Below, piece after piece: positions 33,512 through 42,217 of a stretch of DNA of 64,000 bases (within the stretch, counting starts at the first letter, position 1; every line of letters begins with the position of its first letter). Source of the DNA: DASRAJ01 sp035638255 (lineage in GTDB: Bacteria > Bacteroidota > Bacteroidia > Chitinophagales > UBA10324); the NCBI GenBank assembly GCA_035638255.1, contig DASRAJ010000112.1:34773-98772 (forward strand), in the 5' to 3' direction. Below the pieces are notes generated by a model that was not told where the DNA came from, ran no database searches, and saw only the letters and a list, made by a program, of their open reading frames with translations. The position numbers and the translations under genes are program-made.

Positions 33512-35863
33512 CTATCGAATGAGGGTAAGCGGCCCGGTCTTTTGAATAGCATCGCCATCATAAGTAATGCCATCAATCAAATAAGCATACGTTTCAATTT
33601 CGCAGTCTAATCCTTTGTAAGTTCCATCCCAACCTTCTTCACCGTTGGGAGAATAATAAATCATTTCGCCCCAGCGGCTAAAAATTTTTACCGAGGTAAT
33701 CCTGGCAATTCCCCTGGTGAAAAATTGAAACACATCGTTGAGTCCATCTCCGTTTGGAGTGAAAGCAGTGGGCACTAAAATTTCATGATCATGAGTAACG
33801 GTGATGGTGATGCTGTCAATGGCTTTACATCCATTAGCGCCGGTAACAGTTACAGTATATGTGATGGTATTAAGTGGATTTGCAACGGGATTAAAAATAT
33901 TCGGATCACTCAGAGCATCCGGTGGTTGCCATAAATAATTTTCGCCGCCTGTTGCATTCAACTGTGTTGTTTCTCCCTGATTGATAGTGACGTCAGGACC
34001 TGCATCGGGAATCGGCCTTGGTAATACGATAATGAGAAGAGTGTCCTCATCAAGGCATGATCCGATGTACGAATCAACAATATACATAGTAGTGGATGAG
34101 GGAGAAGCAACAGGATTGCCGATGAGAGCATTGTTCAGGCCCGCCTGCGGATTCCACACATAGTACACTGCCCCCTGCGCCTGCAGTTGCACAAATTGTC
34201 CTTCGCAAATTGTAGTATCGGGCCATGCTGAAGCAATCACAGTGTCGGTAACCTGAATGGTAACCGAATCAATACTCTGACAACCATTTGCGTTGGTAAC
34301 TGTTACCTCATAAACTGTAGTTGTCTTGGGATCAACTACAGGATTGGGAGATGATGTATCGCTGATATTGTAGTTCGGTTGCCATAAATAACTTACGCCG
34401 TTGTCAGCATGCAGCGTCACCGAATCCACATTGCAGATAAACGTATCAGGCGCTGCATTCACGACGGGAATTGCAAACACTGTTACCTGCTTTGAAATGG
34501 TTTGTGAACAGCCGTAAGAGTTATAAGTTGTAAGAGTGACGTTGAAATTTCCACTGCTGGTGTAAGTGTGTGAAGGATTTTGCAGTAAAGAAGAACCACC
34601 ATCCCCAAATGTCCATTGCCACGAAGCCAGAATTCCGTCTAATGCAGCAGAGAGATCAACAAATTGAAAAGGATTTCCGATGCACTCATTTTGAAAATTG
34701 AAATCAGCATTCACTCCATTACGAATTTCAATGTACTTGTAAGTGGTATCGCCGCAGAGAAGTCCCGGCGCAGCTACAAGCATCACTTTGTACACTCCTG
34801 TATCAGGATATGTGTAAGTTGGATTGTCAAGCACGGAAACATCCGTTGTGATCCCCGGCACACCAAAATCCCAGGCGTAATCATTGCTGCCGAAACTCAG
34901 ATTATTAAAGACTACTGTGGCTGTTCCACAAACCAGCAATGTGTCATTAAAAGTTGCCACGGATGTAAGCGAACTGAAATCAGCAACGATAGTCGGATTG
35001 CATGTGGTGACATTGAATTGAAAGTCGCGCACATTTTGCGAGATAAAAAGTCCGTTTCGATATTCCTTCACGCAGATTCCTACAACATATTGACCCAGAT
35101 TCACGGGGTCTGCTGTAAGAAGACCTGTAATGGAATCAATCTTCATCGGAGGATTGCCCCCGATCTGATTGTTCACAGTATAAGGCGATGCCCAAAAGAT
35201 GGGATCATACGGCGGCGGAGGAGCAGGATTCGGTTGCGGCGAACCTGCCGTTGCCCCCTGGTTAGGCGTGCATAATGAATACCTGAGAACATCTCCATCA
35301 GGATCGGTTGCACTATGATCAAACACCAGCGGGGTTCCTGAGCAAATTACAATCGGCGGATAGTTGGTAAAGCGTGGGCTGCTGTTGCATGTGGCCACAG
35401 TCACGTCAGGGATGTGTGTGGTATAAGTAGCACCTGTATTTGCAGGATCAATGATGTTGAAGATGGTAGAGTTACGACAACACCGCTGATAAGAAATATC
35501 ATAGCCACCGGGAGTCGGGGGAAGATTCGCCGTGAATTGATATACTCCCTGCTCCACACAAATATTCGGTGGCACCATTAAACACGGATTTGAAAGATCG
35601 GGCTGTACTGAAGTTGCTCCGGGAAAGAACACATTAAAAGTTTGTACCAGCAAACCGGTCGCATTGTAAATGGTGACGAAAGCAGGATCATCATACTGCG
35701 CCGCCTGAGCATTGCTGCAGTCGCGATATATTTTCAGCGTGACCTGGTAATCATTATTTCCAAGGCAGGTGTAATAAATTTCACCGCCAATGATATGAAA
35801 TGCCATGGACCATTTCGGCACCAGCAAGACCAAAAATAAAATATACCTGCAAAAAAATTTCAT
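33512..35863 (-). CDS. Gliding-motility-associated C-terminal domain (type B T9SS) protein
   Basis: 783 residues. A signal peptide ends SMAFH; an N-terminal Cys-containing beta domain follows (HIIGGEIYYTCLGNN, LKIYRDC, RCCRNS), then PKD-like domains (DFGVPGITTDVSVLDNPTYT; WQWTFGDGGSSLLQNPSH) and repeated Ig-like stretches with YLWQP. The C-terminus (ILVPTAFTPNGDGLNDVFQF, FSRWGEMIYYS, KGLDCEIETYAYLI) is the CHU_C/gliding-associated type B T9SS signal. Such proteins are secreted or surface bound. A TAATTTCG box (minus strand of 35877-35884) supports the start. Confidence 0.92.
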   Translation of the reverse strand: MKFFCRYILFLVLLVPKWSMAFHIIGGEIYYTCLGNNDYQVTLKIYRDCSNAQAAQYDDPAFVTIYNATGLLVQTFNVFFPGATSVQPDLSNPCLMVPPNICVEQGVYQFTANLPPTPGGYDISYQRCCRNSTIFNIIDPANTGATYTTHIPDVTVATCNSSPRFTNYPPIVICSGTPLVFDHSATDPDGDVLRYSLCTPNQGATAGSPQPNPAPPPPYDPIFWASPYTVNNQIGGNPPMKIDSITGLLTADPVNLGQYVVGICVKEYRNGLFISQNVRDFQFNVTTCNPTIVADFSSLTSVATFNDTLLVCGTATVVFNNLSFGSNDYAWDFGVPGITTDVSVLDNPTYTYPDTGVYKVMLVAAPGLLCGDTTYKYIEIRNGVNADFNFQNECIGNPFQFVDLSAALDGILASWQWTFGDGGSSLLQNPSHTYTSSGNFNVTLTTYNSYGCSQTISKQVTVFAIPVVNAAPDTFICNVDSVTLHADNGVSYLWQPNYNISDTSSPNPVVDPKTTTVYEVTVTNANGCQSIDSVTIQVTDTVIASAWPDTTICEGQFVQLQAQGAVYYVWNPQAGLNNALIGNPVASPSSTTMYIVDSYIGSCLDEDTLLIIVLPRPIPDAGPDVTINQGETTQLNATGGENYLWQPPDALSDPNIFNPVANPLNTITYTVTVTGANGCKAIDSITITVTHDHEILVPTAFTPNGDGLNDVFQFFTRGIARITSVKIFSRWGEMIYYSPNGEEGWDGTYKGLDCEIETYAYLIDGITYDGDAIQKTGPLTLIR

Positions 35864-36069
35864 ATGCGCGTGGATTCGAAATTAAGAAAACTGTGATCGT
35901 CGCACAAAAGCATTTTGCTGAAGTATCGCGGGGCAAGATACATTTTCGCGGTCGCCTCTTCCTTTTTCATCTAACTTTGTCGTTGAATTTTTATTTTAAA
36001 TGCCACGATGACCGAAAATTATTCATGGCAGATCATTTGAAGAAGTTGGGGGCTTAAAATTTTGTATTC

Positions 36070-36732
36070 ATGGAAATGAATGAAAAGGATCAAGACAATG
36101 AATTAAACAAAGAGGAAGGAAATGCGGAGCAACTTTCCGGTGATGAAATCCTTGATAAGATTGAGAAAGATGCTTCTGAACACAATCATGATGAGATGAA
36201 AGAAGGAAGGGAAGAAGGAAATGATCTGTTTAAGAAATTAGGCTTCTCTAAAAAAGATAAATTGCCCAAAGGACACCTTGCAGAGAAAAAAGAAAATGAA
36301 GAGCTGAAGCAACAACTTGCCGAACTCAACGATAAATACCTGCGCCTGTTTGCCGACTTCGATAATTTCAGAAAGCGGAATTTGAAGGAGCGAATCGAGC
36401 TGATTAAAACTGCCGGCATTGAAGTAGTCAGTTCCTTACTTCCGGTGCTTGATGATTTTCAGCGGGCGCTCAAACAAATGGAGGCCACAGAGGATCCAAT
36501 GACCGAAGGTGTAAAACTCATTTATCAGAAGCTCATTTCGATTCTTGAATCAAAAGGGTTGAGAGCCATGGATTCGATCGGTGAAGTTTTCAATCCTGAA
36601 CTGCATGAAGCCATCACCGAGGTTCCTGTTCAGGATGAGAGCATGAAAGGGAGAATAGCAGATGAAATCGAACGCGGGTATTATCTCAGTGATAAAATTA
36701 TTCGCCACGCGAAGGTGGTGGTAGGGAAATAA
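36070..36732 (+). CDS. grpE: Nucleotide exchange factor GrpE
   Basis: 220 residues. An acidic, disordered N-terminus is followed by the long coiled coil (LAELNDKYLRLFADFDNFRKR) and the beta domain with the signature FNPELHEAITEVP and GYYLSDKIIRHAKVVV. GrpE releases ADP from DnaK. dnaJ follows in the same direction; dnaK itself is not in the window, a common arrangement in Bacteroidota. Confidence 0.97.
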   Translation: MEMNEKDQDNELNKEEGNAEQLSGDEILDKIEKDASEHNHDEMKEGREEGNDLFKKLGFSKKDKLPKGHLAEKKENEELKQQLAELNDKYLRLFADFDNFRKRNLKERIELIKTAGIEVVSSLLPVLDDFQRALKQMEATEDPMTEGVKLIYQKLISILESKGLRAMDSIGEVFNPELHEAITEVPVQDESMKGRIADEIERGYYLSDKIIRHAKVVVGK

Positions 36733-36743
36733 AAATTACAAGA

Positions 36744-36799
36744 TACGATGTACATAATACGACTAAATCAGCGAGGCAAGTCGTAATACGTATATCGTA
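36744..36799. promoter_or_regulatory. Long inverted repeat between grpE and dnaJ
   Basis: Arms 36744-36764 and 36779-36799 are inverted copies (tacgatgtacataatacgact / agtcg...atcgta) with about four mismatches and a 14-base loop, ending 16 bases before the dnaJ ATG. In RNA it would place a hairpin beside the ribosome-binding region. Confidence 0.6.
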
Positions 36800-36815
36800 A
36801 ATGGTAGAATACAAA

Positions 36816-37991
36816 ATGGCACACAAAAGAGACTATTACGAAATATTGGGAGTAAGCCGTACTTCAACGGACGCGGAAATCAAGAAGGCGTATCGCAAAG
36901 TAGCCATGCAATTTCATCCTGATCGCAATCCGGGAGATAAAGCTGCGGAAGATAAATTTAAGGAAGCGGCTGAAGCGTATGAAGTGCTAAGTGATGCGGA
37001 CAAGAAAAAACGCTACGATCAATTTGGACATGCTGGATTGGGAGGTAACGGTGGAGGGGGCTTCAGTGGCGGCGGCATGCGCATGGAAGACATCTTTGCT
37101 AACTTCGGCGACATCTTCTCTGAGTTCAGTGGCAGCGGCGGCAGCCCCTTCGATGCATTTTTCGGTGGCGGTGGAGGCAGGAGCACTCGCGGCAGAGGAG
37201 TTCGCGGCAGCAATCTTCGCGTTACCATTCCTCTTACTCTTTCAGAAGTTTCCAAAGGCGCACATAAAACAATACGGGTTAAGAAGTATGTCACCTGCAA
37301 AACATGTGACGGTACGGGAGCGAAAGACAAACAATCTTTTCAAACCTGTTCTACGTGTAAAGGGAGTGGCGTTGTTCGGCGTGTCACGAATACGATGCTC
37401 GGCCAAATGGCAACTACTACAACATGCCCTACCTGCCATGGAGAAGGGCAGATGATCACCGCAAAATGTTCTACCTGCCACGGCGAGGGAAGAATGTATA
37501 ATGAAGAAACGATTGATGTGAACATTCCTGCAGGTGTAGGTGAAGGCATGCAGCTTTCACTCAGCGGAAAAGGAAATGCCGGTGAACGCGGCGGTGCTGC
37601 AGGTGATTTGATCATCCTGATTGAAGAAGAGCAGCATGAGGAGCTCACACGGGATGGAAACAATGTTGTGTATGAACTTTATATTTCTTTCGTAGATGCG
37701 GCGCTTGGTACTTCAGTAGATGTTCCCACCATTGAAGGCAAAGCAAGAATCAAAATCAAACCAGGAACACAGGCGGGAGAGATTTTCCGGCTGAAAGGAA
37801 AGGGTGTTCCGAATGTAAATTCTTATGGCACGGGTGATCAGCTCATTCACGTAAACGTCTGGGTTCCCAAAGAACTCACAAAGGACGAACAAGCCACGCT
37901 CGAAAAATTACGGAACTCCAATAATTTTAAGCCGCATCCTTCGAAGAATGAGAAAAATATTTTTGAGAAGATGAGAGATTTTTTCACGTAA
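36816..37991 (+). CDS. dnaJ: Chaperone DnaJ
   Basis: 391 residues. The J-domain has HPD (FHPDRNPGDK), then a long G/F-rich region, then four zinc motifs: CKTCDGTG, CSTCKGSG, CPTCHGEG and CSTCHGEG, and the C-terminal substrate-binding domain. DnaJ delivers clients to DnaK and stimulates its ATPase. The start MAHKRDYYE at 36816 matches the family; an upstream ATG at 36801 is in frame but adds non-family residues. Confidence 0.97.
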   Translation: MAHKRDYYEILGVSRTSTDAEIKKAYRKVAMQFHPDRNPGDKAAEDKFKEAAEAYEVLSDADKKKRYDQFGHAGLGGNGGGGFSGGGMRMEDIFANFGDIFSEFSGSGGSPFDAFFGGGGGRSTRGRGVRGSNLRVTIPLTLSEVSKGAHKTIRVKKYVTCKTCDGTGAKDKQSFQTCSTCKGSGVVRRVTNTMLGQMATTTTCPTCHGEGQMITAKCSTCHGEGRMYNEETIDVNIPAGVGEGMQLSLSGKGNAGERGGAAGDLIILIEEEQHEELTRDGNNVVYELYISFVDAALGTSVDVPTIEGKARIKIKPGTQAGEIFRLKGKGVPNVNSYGTGDQLIHVNVWVPKELTKDEQATLEKLRNSNNFKPHPSKNEKNIFEKMRDFFT

Positions 37992-38098
37992 AGAATGAAT
38001 GCGAACACCTGCAATCGAAATATCTTCGTCAAGATCATTCCGGTGAAATGCGTGGCCCTTTTCAATATTTCTTTCTGCCGGAATTAAGAATCGGGTTA

Positions 38099-38560
38099 TT
38101 ACTTTATAAATAATCGTTCGTCAAAATTGAATGGTTCGGTTTTAACGATTTTCACTTTTTTTATTTCCGGATGATTCGGGTTAATTAGAAAATTTGAATC
38201 ACCCTGCACCACAGCCGAAGGCACTTTAAGCACAAGAAATTTCTTCTCCCGAACAAACCCATCCCCTATTTCCTGCGTAGAATTCACGTGTGGAAATGAT
38301 TTCCAATCTGATGCCAGCGAGGAAGGATTCAATTCTTTGATGCGGATGTTGCCGGGTATCTCGAAGGTCACCAGCAAATAATTAAGCGGAATATTTCCCA
38401 GGCCAACATGCACGGCAACCTCAGCCACGCAAAGTGCCCTGGACTCAGAGGTGTAAATCATTTCAATGCCTTTGCTATTCCAGCGACCTCCGCTTTTTGC
38501 AGCACCGGCACCGGAAAAATCAGTGCTGAATTCGGCGCGGGTAAGTCGATATACAATCAT
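38099..38560 (-). CDS. RES-domain toxin
   Basis: 153 residues. The RES fold is indicated by VYRLTRAEFSTDFSGAGAAK near the start with the R, then GGRWNSKG, and IYTSESRALCVAEVAVH with the conserved Tyr/Ser and Glu. RES toxins degrade NAD+ by phosphorolysis and stop growth. It is translated after its antitoxin, with a four-base overlap (ATGA). Key residues appear intact, so the toxin is probably active when free. Confidence 0.93.
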   Translation of the reverse strand: MIVYRLTRAEFSTDFSGAGAAKSGGRWNSKGIEMIYTSESRALCVAEVAVHVGLGNIPLNYLLVTFEIPGNIRIKELNPSSLASDWKSFPHVNSTQEIGDGFVREKKFLVLKVPSAVVQGDSNFLINPNHPEIKKVKIVKTEPFNFDERLFIK

Positions 38561-38988
38561 GCAAGAATGCCATGTTGAATACGAAGCAATTCATCTTTCA
38601 ATACGTCAATCCCGAATGAATTATCGAGCAGCTCTTTTGGTTTTACGCCACCGAGCGCCACATTCTTGCGGCTAAGCCACGAGTTAAATTTTTCCTTGTC
38701 TCCAAAAACTTCAAGCCCCAGCTTACACAACATAGTAATCTCCAGGATTTTTTCAGTTGAAGTCGAATCAAATGATTTCCTCTCTTTCTTGTACCGCTGC
38801 AACGTTCGCGCTGAAAGATGCAAATAGTTCGACCATTCATTCATAGAGAACGGACTGTTCTTCATTATGGAATGAAACAGAGGAAATGCAATTCCCAGCT
38901 TTACTGCATTAATAAATGACAAGGCATTTTTATCATCTATAGAACGGTATGAGATGTTTTTCTCTGACAGCACTATTGTTCTTGCCAT
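38557..38988 (-). CDS. Xre/MbcA/ParS-type antitoxin
   Basis: 143 residues. The N-terminal Xre-like helix-turn-helix (NEWSNYLHLSARTLQRYKKE) and the C-terminal toxin-binding domain (LGLEVFGDKEKFNSWLSRKN, LGGVKPKELLDNSFGIDVL) are both clear. It binds and blocks the RES toxin and probably represses the operon through the upstream inverted repeat (39028-39048). Confidence 0.93.
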   Translation of the reverse strand: MARTIVLSEKNISYRSIDDKNALSFINAVKLGIAFPLFHSIMKNSPFSMNEWSNYLHLSARTLQRYKKERKSFDSTSTEKILEITMLCKLGLEVFGDKEKFNSWLSRKNVALGGVKPKELLDNSFGIDVLKDELLRIQHGILA

Positions 38989-39013
38989 GACGATCAGAAT
39001 TTTTTCTGCGTTG

Positions 39014-39048
39014 TAAAGATAAGAAACTTGTCACAATTAAAGCGACAA
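39014..39048 (-). promoter_or_regulatory. Promoter and candidate operator of the toxin-antitoxin operon
   Basis: On the minus strand TATCTTTA (39014-39021) resembles the -7 box. An inverted repeat, TTGTC at 39028-39032 and GACAA at 39044-39048, overlaps the region upstream of it and is a reasonable Xre operator. An extra gtc (39051-39053) follows. Confidence 0.45.
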
Positions 39049-39375
39049 ATGTCAGTGAACTAATTATGATCGTTATTTTCTTTCAACGATCCATAGCATA
39101 AGATTTTGGAAAATGGGATTGCGCCTTCCCCTCATATTCAATTTATTTCTTCCTCACATAATATTTCTTATTGGGAAAATTCGGGTGAAATTTTTTCCCC
39201 GAATCGTGTAGCTGCTTTCCACGGTTTTTATTATCGCCATGCACAACAGATTCACAATTTCCTTCGCAAATACACTGTACTTAGTGATTTAAGTCAATCT
39301 TATATCAACTGGCTTTTTCTGGCAAGATTCTTTTAAGTTCTGCTTTCGAAATTTTCACATAAAAATTAACTCATT
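39049..39375. other. Spacer, no supported gene
   Basis: A 76-codon open frame (39106-39336) has biased, implausible composition and no start signal. TGGCAAG (about 39318) is a -24-like word before the disordered-protein gene. Nothing else seen. Confidence 0.5.
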
Positions 39376-39711
39376 ATGAAGAACAACCCTCAGAACCCCG
39401 GAAATCCAAATCAGGATTCAGGTTCGAAAAAAAATCAATCCAATAATCCGCAAACAAATGATACGCGGAACCAGTCAGAACGTAACACAACCGGTGAGGA
39501 TCAGGAGAATCGTAATCGCGTAAATAATCCGACCGATCGTCCGAATGAAAGACAGGAAAATAATCCACCTGCTGATGAAGACCGCGACCAACCTAAGGGT
39601 GAACAGGAAGTAGAGGATCCGTCGAAGAAACTTCCCAACCGGGAGATGCCGAGTGAGAATCCGGATTCACCTTCGAAGAAGCATCCCTCAGTGAAGGAAC
39701 CTAAGATGTAA
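39376..39711 (+). CDS. Disordered hydrophilic protein
   Basis: 111 residues made almost only of N, Q, E, D, K, P, S and R, with no hydrophobic core and no signal. The composition is like hydrophilin or desiccation-related proteins, but no family is recognised. Its position at the start of the stress island and its direction toward the DUF892 gene fit a protective role (inference). Confidence 0.6.
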   Translation: MKNNPQNPGNPNQDSGSKKNQSNNPQTNDTRNQSERNTTGEDQENRNRVNNPTDRPNERQENNPPADEDRDQPKGEQEVEDPSKKLPNREMPSENPDSPSKKHPSVKEPKM

Positions 39712-39722
39712 GTACCCGATAC

Positions 39723-39738
39723 GCGATACGCGTATCGC
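39723..39738. repeat. Palindrome gcgatacgcgtatcgc
   Basis: Perfect 16-base palindrome, 12 bases after the stop of the disordered-protein gene. Same core as 17550-17569. Confidence 0.85.
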
Positions 39739-39775
39739 AATTTTTAAACAATAATTCTTAAATCCAAAAAAATCT

Positions 39776-40420
39776 ATGAAAGACATGAAGAAAGAAAAAT
39801 CAGATCGCGCTACGAATTCGAGAGGACGCAGCAGCGATCAGGGAACTGAAGCCAAAGCTTCGCGTAAAAAAAGTTCAAGTGATGAAATGGACGCTGAAGA
39901 AACATCGGAAGCCGAAACTTCGGGTGAGCATACCGAGCTGACGGAATTTTTTGTGGATGAGCTGAAAGACATTTACTGGGCAGAAAAGCACCTCGTAAAG
40001 GCACTTCCAAAATTGGCAAAAGCATCCACTTCAGAAGATTTACGCAGCGCCTTTGAGGATCATCTTGCAGTCACCGAAGAACACGTGAGCAGACTTGAAG
40101 AAGTTTTTTCAATCCTCGAAAAAAAAGCAGTTGCAAAAAAATGTGACGCTATGGCGGGTCTTGTAGAAGAAGCTAATGGCATTGTCAGCGAGACTGATGC
40201 CGGAACAATGACGCGCGATGTGGGTTTGATATTCGCTGCCCAAAAAGTGGAGCATTATGAAATGGCGACCTACGGATGCTTGCGCACCATTGCCCGCGTG
40301 CTGGGTTATGAAGATGCGGCGGCAATTTTACAAACCACACTTGATGAGGAAGGCGAGGCCGATAAAACACTAACTGCCATTGCTGAATCTTATGTGAACG
40401 AAGAAGCAAGCAAGGAATAA
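39776..40420 (+). CDS. DUF892/YciF-like ferritin-fold protein
   Basis: 214 residues. A charged, disordered N-terminus (1-55) precedes a four-helix domain of the YciE/YciF family: LTEFFVDELKDIYWAEKHL, LPKLAKASTSEDLRSAFEDH, HVSRLEEVF, KVEHYEMATYG, then LDEEGEADKTLT. The E and H residues correspond to the di-iron-like positions of the ferritin superfamily. The family is induced by general stress in enterobacteria; activity is uncertain. A strong hairpin terminator follows. Confidence 0.9.
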   Translation: MKDMKKEKSDRATNSRGRSSDQGTEAKASRKKSSSDEMDAEETSEAETSGEHTELTEFFVDELKDIYWAEKHLVKALPKLAKASTSEDLRSAFEDHLAVTEEHVSRLEEVFSILEKKAVAKKCDAMAGLVEEANGIVSETDAGTMTRDVGLIFAAQKVEHYEMATYGCLRTIARVLGYEDAAAILQTTLDEEGEADKTLTAIAESYVNEEASKE

Positions 40421-40459
40421 CATTCGGCGGAAAATCTAATGGTTTGTGTATATGCGAAT

Positions 40460-40497
40460 AGCAGTGCGGAATAACTTCTGCGCTGCTTTCCTTTTTT
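40460..40497 (+). terminator. Rho-independent terminator after the DUF892 gene
   Basis: Arms agcagtgcgga (40460-40470) and tctgcgctgct (40477-40487) pair with GU wobbles around a 6-base loop and are followed by a T-rich run. Confidence 0.7.
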
Positions 40498-40568
40498 AAA
40501 TGAAGACGCATGGCTTATATGCAGGCGCAGGATTTGTGTAAGTATTGGCTCACGAAATCTAAACCATC

Positions 40569-41204
40569 ATGAAAAAACAAACCAAAATTATTGGAGTCAT
40601 CGTGTTATTCTTTGCCGCCTTCATTGGCGTGTCGAATCAATGGCACTCCAATCCTTCCCTCACAGGAATCTCCAGGGGAGACCTGCGAACCGACATGCGC
40701 AAGCTTTGGGAAGACCACGTTACATGGACACGCAATGTCATCTTTTGTATTATGGATGATTTGCCGGGTACCGATCAGGCCGTAGCGCGATTACTCAAAA
40801 ATCAGGAAGACATAGGAAATGCAATCAAGCCGATATATGGTGATGAAGCAGGAAATAAACTCACAGCACTATTGAAGGTACACATCACTACTGCTGCTGA
40901 ATTACTCACCGCAGCAAAGAAAGGGGATCCGGCTGCCTTCGATGTTGCAAATAAAAAATGGACGGATAATGCGGACGAGATTTCCGTCTTTCTCAGCAAA
41001 GCAAATCCTAATTGGAAATTGGAAGATATGAAAATGATGATGCACGATCACTTGAAGCTTACAACTGATGAAGCAACAGCACGATTGAAAAAAGATTATC
41101 CGGCGGATGTGATTGCTTATGATAAAGTACATGATGAAATACTCAGGATGTCTGATATGCTTACAGAGGGAATTATGAAACAGTTTCCTGATAAGTTTAA
41201 ATGA
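40569..41204 (+). CDS. Exported helical protein of the LWxxHVxWTR type
   Basis: 211 residues, with an N-terminal signal or anchor (residues about 7-24) and then a helical body: LWEDHVTWTRNVIFCI, ARLLKNQEDIGNAIKPIYG, and LLKVHITTAAELLTAAKKGD. Homologues with this pattern occur in Bacillus and other phyla, sometimes mis-labelled as acetylglutamate kinase or glycosyltransferase; no kinase motif is present. The conserved His residues suggest metal or cofactor binding (inference). It has its own terminator. Confidence 0.75.
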   Translation: MKKQTKIIGVIVLFFAAFIGVSNQWHSNPSLTGISRGDLRTDMRKLWEDHVTWTRNVIFCIMDDLPGTDQAVARLLKNQEDIGNAIKPIYGDEAGNKLTALLKVHITTAAELLTAAKKGDPAAFDVANKKWTDNADEISVFLSKANPNWKLEDMKMMMHDHLKLTTDEATARLKKDYPADVIAYDKVHDEILRMSDMLTEGIMKQFPDKFK

Positions 41205-41236
41205 GCGAGGGAAGAAAGAATATATTTTTCCGTACG

Positions 41237-41272
41237 ACAGCGTGGGAATTGGGTTTCCTGCGCTGTTTTTTT
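41237..41272 (+). terminator. Rho-independent terminator
   Basis: acagcg (41237-41242) pairs with cgctgt (41261-41266) around an 18-base loop and is followed by seven T. Confidence 0.65.
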
Positions 41273-41364
41273 AGGGAATCATGAAACTTGCACGAGTTAG
41301 GGGAATCTCGCCGACCAGTTCGCGTAAACTTTCCTATCTTTCATCTTTTGAAAAGTTTGTGGCA

Positions 41365-41997
41365 ATGAAATTTTTTGAAGACAATTGTCTGTTCCCTTTA
41401 GCTGTATTTTTATTGGTAGGCTTAATATTCTTTGGTTGCGCTCCCAGAGAATGCGGAGGAACTTATTATGTGCCTCAGGAATGTAAGGACTATGGCTATT
41501 TTCTAAAAGGAAGTTACTGGGTGTATCAGAATGATTCTACTCTTCAGCTTGATAGTTTCTCAGTTGTATTTGATTCAACATTTTGGACACATTCTCCTGA
41601 TTTAAGTGAAGGTTGCAATGAAGAGACGGGGCCTTCCGGTGGGTCAAGTTTTGATGGGGAGCAAATTAATTCGCTAGCAACGTCAAGCATCTCTGAAGAT
41701 TCAATTCAGTATTCTTCTTATTCATCGGAAGTTTACTTTTACATGAATGGTAATAGACTTGGTCAGTACTTAATTCCTTCTGTCAGGGACTACCCAAACG
41801 TGGATCAATGGGATCTGTTTGACGCTATCGCTATCAATGGAAATCTCTATCTCGATGTTTATAAGACCACTTCCACTTATACAGGCGCCACACTCTATTT
41901 CCAGAAAAATATTGGCGTCATAAAGTTTCAACTGCCAATTGATACAACTGACTACGTTGAATCGTGGAGTATTCTAAGATATCATACAATCCAATAA
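41365..41997 (+). CDS. Hypothetical lipoprotein
   Basis: 210 residues from ATG 41365. The signal peptide ends LIFFGC, a good lipobox, and the next residues are Cys-rich (CAPRECGGTYYVPQEC). The body has YFLKGSYWVYQND, a pattern seen in secreted Bacteroidota proteins. No family is assigned. A TATCTTTC box (41334-41341) supports this start over the longer frame from 41281. Confidence 0.65.
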   Translation: MKFFEDNCLFPLAVFLLVGLIFFGCAPRECGGTYYVPQECKDYGYFLKGSYWVYQNDSTLQLDSFSVVFDSTFWTHSPDLSEGCNEETGPSGGSSFDGEQINSLATSSISEDSIQYSSYSSEVYFYMNGNRLGQYLIPSVRDYPNVDQWDLFDAIAINGNLYLDVYKTTSTYTGATLYFQKNIGVIKFQLPIDTTDYVESWSILRYHTIQ

Positions 41998-42149
41998 GCA
42001 AGGGGAATTTTTCCTTTTTTCCTTTGTTGGTCTTCAAAGCCACTTTGCTCAATCCACCGCCTCAATCTTCACCACCGGGTGAATCTCCCAGCACGTTTTT
42101 CTCCAAACATTTCCGCAGGTGGTGCAATTCAGCTATCAGCGGGTGAAGA

Positions 42150-42180
42150 CCTTTTCCAAAGTTTCGAACTTTGGAAAAGG
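42150..42180. repeat. 31-base palindrome, copy 1
   Basis: ccttttccaaagttt and its complement with a one-base centre, preceded by ggtgaaga. Copy 2 is at 42795-42825; the two flank the lipoprotein gene. Confidence 0.85.
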
Positions 42181-42217
42181 TTGGTATCTTGCATTTTAAT
42201 ATTTGATGTTAAAACCG

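Noticed and set aside
34664..35275. 203-codon frame opposite the type B T9SS gene
   Set aside because: It lies wholly antisense to a clear protein with domain matches; composition is unnatural.
36991..37455. Long alternative frame within dnaJ
   Set aside because: It is a shadow of the G/F-rich and zinc-motif region in another frame.
39106..39336. 76-codon frame upstream of the disordered protein
   Set aside because: No family, no start signal; composition does not look coding.
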